From positions 1 through 64,000 of the forward strand of contig JADMJV010000014.1 of the NCBI GenBank assembly GCA_018780265.1: a DNA stretch of 64,000 nucleotides, read 5' to 3'. The DNA is from a bacterium (lineage in GTDB: Bacteria > Vulcanimicrobiota > Xenobia > Xenobiales > JADMJV01). Below are positions 24,760 through 34,189 of the stretch, piece by piece (the stretch's first letter is position 1; the number at the start of each line of letters is the position of its first letter). Position numbers and translations under genes: made by a program. A model generated the notes under the pieces. The model made no database searches. It was given only the letters and a program-made list of their open reading frames with translations, and was not told where the DNA came from.

Positions 24760-26940
24760 GTGAGCGTAGAGGTCTTTGGCATCCGCCATCACGGCCCCGG
24801 CTCGGCCGCCAGTCTGGTCAAGGCTCTGCAAGACTTGCAACCGGACATCGTGCTGCTGGAGGGGCCTCCCGACGGCGATGCGGTGGCCGCCCTGGCCGGC
24901 CATGCCGACATGCAGCCCCCGGTGGCGCTGCTCATCTATCCCAGCGACCGCATTGACCTGCAAGGGAAGGCGGCCTACTATCCCTTTGCCCATTTCTCGC
25001 CCGAATGGAACGCTCTGCGTTACGCCTTGGAACGGCAGATTCCAGTGCGCTTTATAGACCTCCCCCAAAGCCATCAGATGGCCCTGGATCTGGAACGCGT
25101 GCCCGGAAAGGACCCCTTTGAAGAGCTGGCCCGGGCAGCCGGCTACCCGGACGGAGAGCGCTGCTGGGAAATGCTGGTCGAACAGCAAGCCGACGGCCAG
25201 ATTTTTGCCGGAATCCTGGAGGCCATGACGCTGGCTCGCCAACAGGTGGAGCCGGCCAGTGGCCGCGAGGCCCTGCGCGAAGCCTGGATGCGGCGCTCCA
25301 TTCGCCAGGCCCAAAAAGAGGGCCATCAGCGTCTGGCCGTAGTGTGTGGGGCCTGGCATGCGCCCGTGCTAATTCCGGGCAGTTGGCCCAGCGCCAGTCA
25401 CGATGATGGGCTGCTGAGGGGGCTGCCCAAATGCAAGGTGGAGGCCACCTGGGTGCCCTGGACCTACGACCGCCTGTCCTTTACCACCGGCTATGGAGCC
25501 GGGGTCGACTCGCCCGAATATTACCACCTGCTCTGGGAGCACTCGCACCAAGACGTGGCCGTGCGCTGGATGGTATCGGCCGCTCAACTTTTGCGCGCCG
25601 AAGACCTGCCTGCCTCCCCAGCCGGGGCGGTCGAAGCCGTGCGTCTGGCCCAAACCCTGGCCGCTCTGCGGGGCCAGCCGATGACCGCCCTGGTCGACCT
25701 GCTCGAAGCTGCCCGGGCCGTCTTTTGCCAGGGCGCCGACACGCCCATGCAGTTGATTCACAAAAAGCTGGTGCTGGGCGAGCGCCTGGGCAACATCCCC
25801 CAACACTCGCCTCAACTGCCCCTGGCCCGCGACCTGGCAGCACTGCAAAAGCGCCTGCGACTGGCTCCCGAAGCCGCCCACCGCGACCTGGAACTGGACC
25901 TGCGCAAGCCCAACGACCTGGAACGCAGCCGCCTGCTGCATCGGCTCAACTTGCTCGAGGTCAACTGGGGAGAGCTGCGCCAGTCTCGCGGTAGCGGCAC
26001 TTTTCGCGAAAGCTGGCGGCTACAATGGGCCCCCGAGTTTGCTCTGGACCTGGTGCAGGCCGCCCGTTGGGGCAACACGGTACAGGAAGCGTCGCAAGCC
26101 TTTGTAGCCCAGCGTGCCCCCAACTGCCCCGACCTGGCCAACCTTACCGAGTTGGCCGAGCAGGTGCTGCTGGCCGATCTACCCCAGGCCCTCGACGCCG
26201 TGCTGGCACAACTCCAGGCACGCGCAGCCCTGAGCCACGATCCGGGTTACCTGCTGGACACCCTGCCCCCGTTTGCCCGCATTCTGCGCTACCCGGATGT
26301 GCGCCAGACCGACGCCAACATGCTGCGAAATCTGGTGGGCGGACTGATGGAGAGAGTGGCTATCGGACTTCCGCTGGCCTGCGCCTCGCTCGACGACGAG
26401 GCCGCCGAGGCCATGTTCAAACGATTGCAGCCGGCCCAGTCGGCCCTACTCACCCTGGACGTGGAAGAGTGGCACCATGCCTGGCGGGGGGCCTTGCTCA
26501 GTCTGGCCAATCAGCAGGGAATGCATGGATTGGTGGCCGGTAGGGCCAGCTGGATCCTGTTGGACGTGGGCCAGTTCAGCGCCTCCGAAGCCTCCCGGCG
26601 CCTGGGCCTGGCCCTCAGCCGGGCTATTCAGGCCACCCAGGCAGCCGCCTGGGTGGAGGGCTTCCTGCGCGATAACGGAGAGTTGTTGGTGCATACCCCC
26701 GAGCTATTTCAGGTCATCGACCAGTGGATCTGCCAGCTGGAAGAAGAGCGCTTTACCGAGGTCCTGCCCTTGCTGCGACGCACCTTTGCCAGCTTTCCTA
26801 CGGGCGTTCGCCGCAATCTGGGCCAGAGCCTGAAACGGGCGGCAACCGCACCGGCCCAGGCCGGCACCGAGTTAGACCAGGCTCGGGTAGCCCTGGTTCT
26901 GCCCCTGCTCCGACAAATTTTGGGAGTTCCCCATGAGTGA
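24760..26940 (+). CDS. DUF5682 family protein of MoxR/VWA cassette
   Basis: 726 residues from GTG 24760 (upstream frame is only the MoxR gene in another frame). The N-terminus VEVFGIRHHGPGSAASLVKAL and IVLLEGPPDGDAV are the signature of DUF5682, the family that includes E. coli YehM; RHHGPGS and the VVCGAWHAPVL region near 195-205 may form an active site. The fold of this N-terminal part resembles TraB/haem-binding ChaN-like domains (low certainty). The rest is a long helical region. It overlaps the VWA gene by eight bases. Large size and central position suggest it is the scaffold or enzyme on which the ATPase acts. Confidence 0.82.
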   Translation: MSVEVFGIRHHGPGSAASLVKALQDLQPDIVLLEGPPDGDAVAALAGHADMQPPVALLIYPSDRIDLQGKAAYYPFAHFSPEWNALRYALERQIPVRFIDLPQSHQMALDLERVPGKDPFEELARAAGYPDGERCWEMLVEQQADGQIFAGILEAMTLARQQVEPASGREALREAWMRRSIRQAQKEGHQRLAVVCGAWHAPVLIPGSWPSASHDDGLLRGLPKCKVEATWVPWTYDRLSFTTGYGAGVDSPEYYHLLWEHSHQDVAVRWMVSAAQLLRAEDLPASPAGAVEAVRLAQTLAALRGQPMTALVDLLEAARAVFCQGADTPMQLIHKKLVLGERLGNIPQHSPQLPLARDLAALQKRLRLAPEAAHRDLELDLRKPNDLERSRLLHRLNLLEVNWGELRQSRGSGTFRESWRLQWAPEFALDLVQAARWGNTVQEASQAFVAQRAPNCPDLANLTELAEQVLLADLPQALDAVLAQLQARAALSHDPGYLLDTLPPFARILRYPDVRQTDANMLRNLVGGLMERVAIGLPLACASLDDEAAEAMFKRLQPAQSALLTLDVEEWHHAWRGALLSLANQQGMHGLVAGRASWILLDVGQFSASEASRRLGLALSRAIQATQAAAWVEGFLRDNGELLVHTPELFQVIDQWICQLEEERFTEVLPLLRRTFASFPTGVRRNLGQSLKRAATAPAQAGTELDQARVALVLPLLRQILGVPHE

Positions 26941-28060
26941 CCGAGATCGTCGTTGGCGCCTGCTCCTCGGCGAAGCCAGCCAACTGGATCTGCCCGGCCA
27001 GGACGTGGGCCTGGACCGCTGCCTGGCAGCCCTGTATGAACCTGGCGACAAAAAACGGCGCGGAGGTCTGGGCGGGTCTTTCCCCAGTGTGGCCCGCTGG
27101 TTGGGCGACATCCGTGACTACTTTCCCACTTCGGTTGTCCAACTCATGCAAAAAGACGCCATCGACAAATTGGGACTGCAGCAGCTTCTGCTGGAGCCCG
27201 AGTTTTTGCAGGCGGTCGAACCCGACGTGCATCTGGTCTCCACCCTGCTGGGCCTAAGCCGGGTTATGCCTCAAAAGACCAAAGCGACCGCTCGAATCGT
27301 CATCAACAAGGTGGTCCAACAACTGCTGCAGCGGTTGGCCAACCAGACCCGTTCCACCATCAGCGGCAGCCTGCGCCGGTCCAGTCGCACTCGGCGCCCG
27401 CGTCACCAGGACATCGACTGGAATCAGACCATCCGCGCCAACCTGAAGCACTACCAACCTGAGCATCGCACCGTCATCGCCGAGACGCGCATCGGAAGGT
27501 CGCGCAGTCGCAGTTCGCTGGCCGAAGTGGTTCTGTGCGTAGACCAGAGCGGATCCATGGCACCTTCGGTAGTCTACTCCAGCATCTTTGCGGCCGTGCT
27601 GGCCAGCCTGCCGGCCCTCTCCACAAAGCTGGTGGTTTTTGATACGGCGATCGTGGACCTGAGTCAACTGCTCAGTGATCCGGTCGAGGTCCTCTTCGGT
27701 ACTCAGTTAGGGGGAGGCACCGACATCGCCCAGGCCGTTGGCTACTGCCAGGCACTCATCACCCGGCCCAGTCAAACCGTCTTTGTGCTGGTCAGCGACC
27801 TCTGCGAAGGAGGCGATCGGCAGGTCATGCTGGCCCGCCTGGCCCAACTCTCGGCCGCCGGGGTCACCTGCGTGGCCCTGTTAGCCCTCAGCGACGAAGG
27901 GGCGCCTATCTATGACCATGACAATGCGGCCGCCCTGGCCGCGCTGAGCATCCCTTCCTTCGGCTGCACCCCCGACCGCTTCCCCGATCTGATGGCGGCC
28001 GCCTTAGGGCGCGAAGACCTGGCCATGTGGGCCGCCCGCCACGGCATGGTCACGGCCTAG
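26933..28060 (+). CDS. VWA (CoxE-like) protein partner of MoxR ATPase
   Basis: 375 residues. The first about 180 residues are basic and helical (LGRRSSRTRR-type region near 150-160). The VWA domain (about 198-375) has the metal site VDQSGSMAPSV (Asp204, Ser206, Ser208) and later LGGGTDIAQAV and SDLCEGG, giving the full MIDAS set. VWA proteins of this type link MoxR ATPases to their clients. Last gene of the cassette; followed by about 60 bases and a new promoter for the Uma2 gene. Confidence 0.9.
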   Translation: MSDRDRRWRLLLGEASQLDLPGQDVGLDRCLAALYEPGDKKRRGGLGGSFPSVARWLGDIRDYFPTSVVQLMQKDAIDKLGLQQLLLEPEFLQAVEPDVHLVSTLLGLSRVMPQKTKATARIVINKVVQQLLQRLANQTRSTISGSLRRSSRTRRPRHQDIDWNQTIRANLKHYQPEHRTVIAETRIGRSRSRSSLAEVVLCVDQSGSMAPSVVYSSIFAAVLASLPALSTKLVVFDTAIVDLSQLLSDPVEVLFGTQLGGGTDIAQAVGYCQALITRPSQTVFVLVSDLCEGGDRQVMLARLAQLSAAGVTCVALLALSDEGAPIYDHDNAAALAALSIPSFGCTPDRFPDLMAAALGREDLAMWAARHGMVTA

Positions 28061-28106
28061 CCGGTCGCCACCTCTCCCGAGTGTAGCCTAAATCGGACAG
28101 TTGGAC

Positions 28107-28112
28107 TAAACT
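28107..28112 (+). promoter_or_regulatory. -10 box TAAACT, leaderless start of gene at 28120
   Basis: TAAACT ends 7 bases before ATG 28120. No Shine-Dalgarno is present. Confidence 0.4.
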
Positions 28113-28119
28113 GTCTAGC

Positions 28120-28713
28120 ATGAGCACGGTGCGCAAAGTGGACTTAATCACTCCGACGGAGTATCTGGCCGAAGAGTTGGCCTCACTGGTTAAGCGGGAG
28201 TATCTTGGAGGCGTTTGTTATGCGATGTCAGGCGCCAGAAACGAGCACAACCGAATTGCCACCAGCGTTTTGACGGCACTCGCTGTGCGCCTGCGCGGTC
28301 GACCCTGCGAGCCGTTCAACTCTGACACCAAAATTCGCATTCAACTGCCCACCCATGTGCGTTTTTACTATCCGGACGCCATGGTGGTGTGTCAACCCAA
28401 CCCAAAGGGTGATTCCTACCAGGACGCACCCAAGGTGATTGTAGAGGTGCTATCTCAGCGGACCCGTCGAACGGATCAGAGCGAGAAGAAGGACGCCTAC
28501 CTGACCATTCCCAGCCTTTCCGTCTATATCATGGTGGAGCAGGAAAGCCCCGACGTAGTGGTCTTTCGACGCGCGGAGCAGGGTTTCGTCAGGCAAACCT
28601 ATGCGGGACTGGATTCAGTGATTCCCTTGCCCGAAATAGACCTGGAGCTGCCATTGTCGGAGATCTTCGAGCGAGTCCAGTTCGGCCCCGAGCCCGATGA
28701 AGACGAAGAATAG
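28120..28713 (+). CDS. Uma2 family PD-(D/E)XK endonuclease-like protein
   Basis: 197 residues. The Uma2/DUF820 family: putative restriction-type nuclease fold. Markers are LITPTEYLAEELASL, the DAMVVCQPNPKGDSY block and KVIVEVLSQRTRRTDQSEKK (D...E-V-L), which form the PD-(D/E)XK core. These proteins are found in large numbers in cyanobacteria and environmental bacteria, often alone; function in vivo is not established. The C-terminus is acidic. It is followed by the strong terminator of the convergent lipoprotein gene. Confidence 0.85.
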   Translation: MSTVRKVDLITPTEYLAEELASLVKREYLGGVCYAMSGARNEHNRIATSVLTALAVRLRGRPCEPFNSDTKIRIQLPTHVRFYYPDAMVVCQPNPKGDSYQDAPKVIVEVLSQRTRRTDQSEKKDAYLTIPSLSVYIMVEQESPDVVVFRRAEQGFVRQTYAGLDSVIPLPEIDLELPLSEIFERVQFGPEPDEDEE

Positions 28714-28733
28714 AGAGGGGGCCACGGCCACGT

Positions 28734-28780
28734 AAAAAAAAGGCGAACCGGATCAGCCCAGGCCAATCCAGTCCGCCTTT
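28734..28780 (-). terminator. rho-independent terminator of the propeller lipoprotein gene (works on minus strand)
   Basis: On the minus strand GGCGGACTGGAT pairs with ATCCGGTTCGCC (12 bp, two G-U pairs) around a 12-base loop and is followed by eight T. On the plus strand the same stem would also end the Uma2 transcript, though no T run follows there. Confidence 0.8.
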
Positions 28781-28790
28781 GCCCCAGATG

Positions 28791-28810
28791 GACCTGCCCG
28801 AAGGCAGGTC
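28791..28810 (-). terminator. 8-bp hairpin with UUCG tetraloop
   Basis: On the minus strand GACCTGCC-TTCG-GGCAGGTC is a perfect 8-bp stem closed by a cUUCGg tetraloop, about 15 bases after the stop of the lipoprotein gene. No T run follows directly; it may protect the 3' end or help termination together with the next hairpin. Confidence 0.6.
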
Positions 28811-28824
28811 TACCCGGTATGCGC

Positions 28825-29940
28825 TTAGATGTTCTGCACGTACTGGAAGAAGTCGAAGCGTCTGGAATTGGCGTTCACGCCAGCATTGTCCGAGGTAACG
28901 CCAGACATGGTGCCGTCGGCCACGCGACCGCGAACATCCAGGGTTCCGCCGCCGACCGAGAAGATGAACTGCTGACTGGGATCCAGACCCATCAGGAACG
29001 AACTGTTGGGGTTGGCCTGCGGACTGTTGGCAAACTCGGTAATGGCGCCGGTGGCGGCGTTGACGTTGTAGCCACGAAGGTTGGCCGGGGCGCCGGTCTG
29101 ACCCAGGAAGAACTGGCCGTTGCGGGCCATTTCACCGGAGCCGATGTCGAAGGTGAAGTTCTGCACCGTTACGGCGCCGAGCGTTCCACCCGTCAGAGCG
29201 TAGGAGCGGACTGAGTCATTGAGGCCGCCACCGATGGCGACATCGGCAATCAGACAGGTGCCGTTGGGGTGAACATTGACGTCGGTGCACTGATCTCCGG
29301 CAGCCGCCAGGGCCGTGTTCACCGGAGCGGTGAGCGCGCCCGTGTTGCCGTTAACCGCGAAGGACTGAATGAATCCCTGCACGGGAATGTGCAGCGTGTT
29401 GCCGCCATTGCTAAACGCGGCGTCGTCACCCACCGTGCCAGCCAGAGCAACAGCCGCGCCAGAGGCCACCAACGAGCCATCGGGTTGGATGGCGTAGGTC
29501 TGAATATTGGCGCCACCGGCAGCATAGAGGAAGGCTCCGTTGGGATGAACCGCCAGCAGGCGCACTCCGGCGGGAGCAGCCACGGGCGCGCCCAGGTTAC
29601 CAACTCCGGCATTTCCATTAATGGCGAACGAGGCCACGTTGTTGCTGAGCGTGTTGCCCACGAAGAACTGGGGACGGGTGGGGTGAACCTTGACGACTTC
29701 TGGGCCGTTACCGCCCGAGTTAACACCCTGCTGGCCGAAGACGCTGGTGCCGTTGAGCAGGTTGATGAACTTGAGGGTCAGCGTCCCCGGGGTAGTATTT
29801 TGTGGGATGATAATCACTTCATTGACCTGCTGAGTGGTCCCTTGAATGATCACGTCATCGGTGGTGCCGCAGCCGCTGGCCAAGAAACCCGCCAAGCTAA
29901 CCAGGCCAGCGATCCCCAGAGTGCGTAATTGTTTGTTCAT
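28825..29940 (-). CDS. beta-propeller lipoprotein, lactonase-like
   Basis: 371 residues from ATG 29940 (an ATG at 29964 would add eight). A lipobox follows the hydrophobic stretch: SLAGFLASGCG. The mature part has seven-bladed-propeller character, with the repeated phrase VHPNGAFLYAAGG or VHPTRPQFFVGN and LxxYxxNxxTGxL in each blade, as in 6-phosphogluconolactonase-like (YncE/Lactonase) proteins; conserved catalytic residues of true lactonases are not evident. Likely a periplasmic or surface lipoprotein, possibly a scaffold. Two hairpins follow the stop. No Shine-Dalgarno is clear for either start. Confidence 0.8.
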   Translation of the reverse strand: MNKQLRTLGIAGLVSLAGFLASGCGTTDDVIIQGTTQQVNEVIIIPQNTTPGTLTLKFINLLNGTSVFGQQGVNSGGNGPEVVKVHPTRPQFFVGNTLSNNVASFAINGNAGVGNLGAPVAAPAGVRLLAVHPNGAFLYAAGGANIQTYAIQPDGSLVASGAAVALAGTVGDDAAFSNGGNTLHIPVQGFIQSFAVNGNTGALTAPVNTALAAAGDQCTDVNVHPNGTCLIADVAIGGGLNDSVRSYALTGGTLGAVTVQNFTFDIGSGEMARNGQFFLGQTGAPANLRGYNVNAATGAITEFANSPQANPNSSFLMGLDPSQQFIFSVGGGTLDVRGRVADGTMSGVTSDNAGVNANSRRFDFFQYVQNI

Positions 29941-30058
29941 AATCGATACCCAAACTTTCTTCATACAATTGTCTTGTCTAAACAGACCCGGTCAGGCTGA
30001 AGTGCCCCCGGCGCCAGAGGCTGTTTGTAACCGACGGTCAATTCTCCTGTCTGGCAGA

Positions 30059-32176
30059 TCAGAATTTCAGCAAATTGGTCCGGCTTGATTCAGCCAAGAC
30101 CGAAAGAGACGTGTAAACGCCTTTCAGCCAATCCTGAACGGCGTCGCCATAATGGCCGCTCAACCACAGGCCAGACTGGCCCGGAAAATGGTTGGTGCGA
30201 CAGGCGGTCGGTTTGCCAACCTCGGCGATCATTCGAAAACTGGCGATCAGGCAAATGGGCCCGGGCATACCGCCCTGACACAAGTAGCCGGTCTGGTTAG
30301 GCGTGTCATTGTCGCCGGCCAGCGGGGTCCACCTGCCCCAGGGCAGACGCAGCCCGTGCAGCCGGCCCCACTGCCAGCGATGGGCTGGACCCAGGCGCTG
30401 ATGGAGCCGCCGGACTGCCTCAAGCAGAGCGGCCTGGAGAAACTGGAGTCTGGCCGGGTCAGCCTCCAGCCAGTTCAATATCCAGGGCTGCAGGCGCGAC
30501 AGGTGCCCTCCCTGGCGCAGCAAGGGATGGTGTGTGGCCGGTCCTAAATAGAGATCATGCCAGGCGGCCGGCAAGACCTGTTCCATCAAACAGATCATCG
30601 TGCACGCATACAAGCAGGCGGGCCGGCTCCACCGGTGCATCGCTCCATCCCAGTCGCGCAACTCTTGAAGATAGGGCCCATCAGGTAGTTTCGCGCACAG
30701 ATCGCGAAAACGACAGGCCAGCAGACTGACGACATCCACCTGAATGGCCGCAAAAGTCCGCCAGTCATGCAGCGGTCGGGCTGCCAACAGTTGCTCGATG
30801 CGTTGAGCGCGCAGGCCACAGTTAAAGTCCCACGAGAGTTGGTCGTGACCCAGGCCGTGGTTGGCGCACACAATGTAACCTAGAGGCGGGTTGGTCAAAG
30901 CCGGTTGCTCAGCAAAACTCAGCACACCCTGCCAGGCGAATTGAGGGTCCCAGGCGGGTGCTGGCACCAGACCGCTGCCCGCCGATCGGCGGGGAATGTT
31001 GCCTACCGCCTGATAACCGATGTTCTCCTTATCGGCCAGCACATAGCACAGGCTGGGTGCGGGCCAATGGGCCATGGCCTGACGGGCCTGGTCGAGATCC
31101 GCGGCCAGATTGAGGCCCAAAAGGCCCCGAAAGAATTGTCCCTCACGAGCCCCACTCCAGGCCAGCGACAAGGCATAACCATCACGCGGGGGGGCCAGCA
31201 GCGGTCCGCGAGCGGTAGACTGCACCAACACTTTCCGGCTGCCTCGGAAGCGCACCCTGACCTCTTCCCAGCGCTCAGTCAAGGGCTGACCTGCGTGATC
31301 CCGGCCATGGTCGACCTTTTCCCAAAACAAGTCCTGCACGTCGATATAAGAATTGGTTGCCCCCCAGGCCAGATCGGCGTTCTGACCAATAATCACCCCG
31401 GGAAAGCCGGCCATGGTGACCCCGATTAAATGCCCTCCGGGCCAGATCAGCTCGGCCTGATACCAACTATCGGGGCTTTTGGGGGTAAGATGCGGATCGG
31501 AGGCCAGCATAGGTTTGCCCGTCGCACTCAATTCAGCGCGGATGGCCCAGGCGTTGCTGCCCGGGCCAGCCGGAGTGAGCCCACCGGGCAAGCAGCACTG
31601 GACCCGATCCCATTCCTGGCGGACCTCGGCCAGTCGCTCGCGGGTCACTGCTCCCGACACCTGGGGGTAGCCTGGAGGAGCCGTCATCCCCCCCCAGGCC
31701 AGCAAAGCATCCGGGTCTTGGGCGGCCAACTGTCCACGCAACAGCTCCTGCTCCCAATTTGCGGCCAGTCCGAAAGCCATCATTTTGACCCAGAGAATGC
31801 AGTCGATCGGGGTCCACTCCGTCAAGGGCATCCCCAGCAAGCGCATGGACCAGGGTCGGCGGGCGTGCTCGTTGACGCCTGCGCAATAGGCCAGCAAAAT
31901 GCGGCGTTCCGGCTCTTGATACAGGGCCCACTCCCGTCGGGCCAGGCCCAGCAAATCGAGTTTGCGCACGAAACAGTCGGCACGAAAGGTGAATTGACTG
32001 AAGACCTCGCTCAATCGGCCCAAAGCCAGACGACGCTGGATCTCCATTTGAAAGCGCCGGTCGCGGGCGTGAACCTGGCCCAGCCCCCACCAGAGAGCGT
32101 CCCACCGGTCAGCCTGAATACAGGGAACCCCGCGCGGACTGAAACGAATGTTTACAGGCGGCATGCGTTCATCCAT
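30059..32176 (-). CDS. penicillin acylase family Ntn-hydrolase
   Basis: 705 residues. A member of the penicillin acylase (S45) family: the nucleophile serine is in PAGPGSNAWAI (about residue 207), which is freed by self-cleavage between the alpha and beta chains in known relatives. Supporting blocks: VPCIQADRWDALWWGLGQVHARDRRFQME, GKPMLASDPHLTP and GATNSYIDVQDLFWEKV. Family members hydrolyse amides such as penicillins, cephalosporin side chains or acyl-homoserine lactones; the substrate cannot be told. Most are periplasmic with a signal peptide; this one has none, so either it is cytoplasmic or the true start lies elsewhere. ATG 32164 (four codons in) is an alternative. Confidence 0.87.
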   Translation of the reverse strand: MDERMPPVNIRFSPRGVPCIQADRWDALWWGLGQVHARDRRFQMEIQRRLALGRLSEVFSQFTFRADCFVRKLDLLGLARREWALYQEPERRILLAYCAGVNEHARRPWSMRLLGMPLTEWTPIDCILWVKMMAFGLAANWEQELLRGQLAAQDPDALLAWGGMTAPPGYPQVSGAVTRERLAEVRQEWDRVQCCLPGGLTPAGPGSNAWAIRAELSATGKPMLASDPHLTPKSPDSWYQAELIWPGGHLIGVTMAGFPGVIIGQNADLAWGATNSYIDVQDLFWEKVDHGRDHAGQPLTERWEEVRVRFRGSRKVLVQSTARGPLLAPPRDGYALSLAWSGAREGQFFRGLLGLNLAADLDQARQAMAHWPAPSLCYVLADKENIGYQAVGNIPRRSAGSGLVPAPAWDPQFAWQGVLSFAEQPALTNPPLGYIVCANHGLGHDQLSWDFNCGLRAQRIEQLLAARPLHDWRTFAAIQVDVVSLLACRFRDLCAKLPDGPYLQELRDWDGAMHRWSRPACLYACTMICLMEQVLPAAWHDLYLGPATHHPLLRQGGHLSRLQPWILNWLEADPARLQFLQAALLEAVRRLHQRLGPAHRWQWGRLHGLRLPWGRWTPLAGDNDTPNQTGYLCQGGMPGPICLIASFRMIAEVGKPTACRTNHFPGQSGLWLSGHYGDAVQDWLKGVYTSLSVLAESSRTNLLKF

Positions 32177-32339
32177 TTGCGGGAATGGAAAGGTGGGCCC
32201 CCTGGAAAATTATTAAGCAATTCAAACACATTGCGAACGGAAACATTTCCGCAACTCCGGCTCCCTAACCTGAAGGCAATGACCCGCACACTGCTCCTCC
32301 ACCAGGATTCTCTGGCCACGCCCTTCGAAGTGAACCAAC

Positions 32340-34085
32340 GTGAACAGCAGGGGGCCCCTACCAGAGCAAGCCGATAGAGACCTGGCCAAGAGTGGAGACC
32401 TGGCAGCCTTGCTCATCTACCCGATATTGGGTCTGTGCACCGGACTGGCCAGCGAACTCTGGTCCGGTCACCGCACTCTGGTATACTGGGAAATGGCCCT
32501 CACTGGCGGGATTGGAGGGGTACGACATTATGCCGGCCTGAGCCTTCGCTACGGGCCCGCCGACCAGGTGGCCAGCGCCAAAAGAGCTTACAGTCTAACC
32601 ATTCTGCTCACCGCCCTGTGTTGGTCGACTTACGCAGCCACAGTCGTGCACTTTTACGGTCGCAGTTGGACCGGCCTGCTGGTACTGCTGGTCACCTTCG
32701 GAATCGTGGCCGCCTCCACAGCCAACCTGATTTCGGATTTCCGATTGATGCGAATCTACGTCTGGCTCATGGTGCTTCCCTCCGCGCTGACCCTGGCCTG
32801 GCGTGGAGGAATGCCTGAATTGCTGACGGCCGGTCTTTTGGTGGTCTTCAGCGCCTTCATGGTCTCTATCGGCCAACGCCACACCCAACGCTATTGGAGT
32901 CTGTCGCGGGCCTTGATCGACCTGGAACAGGCCCGTCGAGTGGCCGAACAGGCCAATCAGGCCAAGAGTGTTTTTCTGGCCACTATGAGTCACGAAATTC
33001 GCACTCCCATGAACGCCATCGTGGGGCTGACTCATCTACTGCAGGACCTACCGGCCAGCACCCAGCAAAAAGAATGGTTGACGGCCCTGAGCCACTCCAG
33101 CGAGTCGCTCTTAGGCTTGATCAGCGACATTCTTGACCTTTCCAAGATCGAGGCCAACCAGGCGATTCTGCTCAACCCTGCTGCGGTTGATCTGTGGCGG
33201 TTGCTGGAAGAGTTGGTCCATGTTTTGGGCCCACTTGCCCGCACCAAGGGCCTTGTGCTGGAGCTGGAGATGCCCACCGATACCCCCCGCGGCATCGTCA
33301 CAGACCCCGTTCGGCTGCGCCAAATTCTGGTGAACTTGCTGGGCAACGCCATCAAGTTCAGTTTCAGTGGCAGCATCAAACTGGCGGCCGAACGCCAGGG
33401 TAGCCAACTACAGTTGAGCGTATGGGACCAGGGTCTGGGTATCGCTGCCGAACATTTTCATCTCGTTTTTCAGCCGTTCTCCCAGCTTGACAGTCGCCAC
33501 GGCGGAACCGGGCTGGGCCTGGCCATCTCCCGAGAGATGATCAAACTTATGGGAGGCAGGCTCTGGCTATCCTCGGGCGGGTCCATCTGCGGCGAAGCGC
33601 CCAGCGATTGGAAAAGACCCACCCCATCGACGGGCAGCCAATTCTGGATATGGCTGCCCTTGATTGAAACGGACCTCCCGCTGCCCGAAGAGAGTCCAAC
33701 CATCCAGGTGATGCCTCTGAAAATCCTGGTGGTCGAAGACAACCGCGTCAACCAGCTGGTCATTCGCGAAACGCTATGCCGGTTGGGCCATAGCGTCAAA
33801 GTCGTGGATTCGGGCGAGGCCGCCCTGCGCGCCCTGCACCAAGAACCCTTCAACGTAGTCTTGATGGACGTGCAAATGCCCGAAATGGATGGCCTTGAGG
33901 CCACTCGACAGATCCGTGACAAACTGTCCGAACAGCCCTGGATTGTGGCACTGACCGCCAACGCTCTCCCCGAAGACCGGAACCGCTGCCTACAGGCCGG
34001 CATGAACGACTACTTGAGCAAGCCGGTACGGCGGGACGAACTGCAGAAAGCCCTGGCCAGAGCGGCCCTGAGCAATTTCACCTGA
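32340..34085 (+). CDS. hybrid sensor histidine kinase with receiver domain
   Basis: 581 residues from GTG 32340 (start not certain; no Shine-Dalgarno). About six membrane helices at residues 20-185, then a short coiled-coil, a HisKA domain with SHEIRTPMNAIVGL (His218), and a HATPase_c domain with N box LGNAIKFS, DQGLGI and GTGLGLAIS. A receiver domain (about 460-577) has LVVEDNRVNQLV and the phospho-acceptor in LMDVQMPEMDG (Asp510), with Lys in SKPV. This is a complete phospho-relay component; no partner response regulator gene is adjacent. The membrane part has no recognised sensory domain, so the signal is unknown. Divergent from the penicillin acylase gene. Confidence 0.9.
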   Translation: MNSRGPLPEQADRDLAKSGDLAALLIYPILGLCTGLASELWSGHRTLVYWEMALTGGIGGVRHYAGLSLRYGPADQVASAKRAYSLTILLTALCWSTYAATVVHFYGRSWTGLLVLLVTFGIVAASTANLISDFRLMRIYVWLMVLPSALTLAWRGGMPELLTAGLLVVFSAFMVSIGQRHTQRYWSLSRALIDLEQARRVAEQANQAKSVFLATMSHEIRTPMNAIVGLTHLLQDLPASTQQKEWLTALSHSSESLLGLISDILDLSKIEANQAILLNPAAVDLWRLLEELVHVLGPLARTKGLVLELEMPTDTPRGIVTDPVRLRQILVNLLGNAIKFSFSGSIKLAAERQGSQLQLSVWDQGLGIAAEHFHLVFQPFSQLDSRHGGTGLGLAISREMIKLMGGRLWLSSGGSICGEAPSDWKRPTPSTGSQFWIWLPLIETDLPLPEESPTIQVMPLKILVVEDNRVNQLVIRETLCRLGHSVKVVDSGEAALRALHQEPFNVVLMDVQMPEMDGLEATRQIRDKLSEQPWIVALTANALPEDRNRCLQAGMNDYLSKPVRRDELQKALARAALSNFT

Positions 34086-34189
34086 ACTCCAGTTCCACGG
34101 TCCAGGAGTTGTGCCCCTCCGCTCAAGCTGCTACACTCAGCGCATACCAGTGCCCGGCTTTGGGGCCTGAGGTTCAAAGCGCAACCGAT

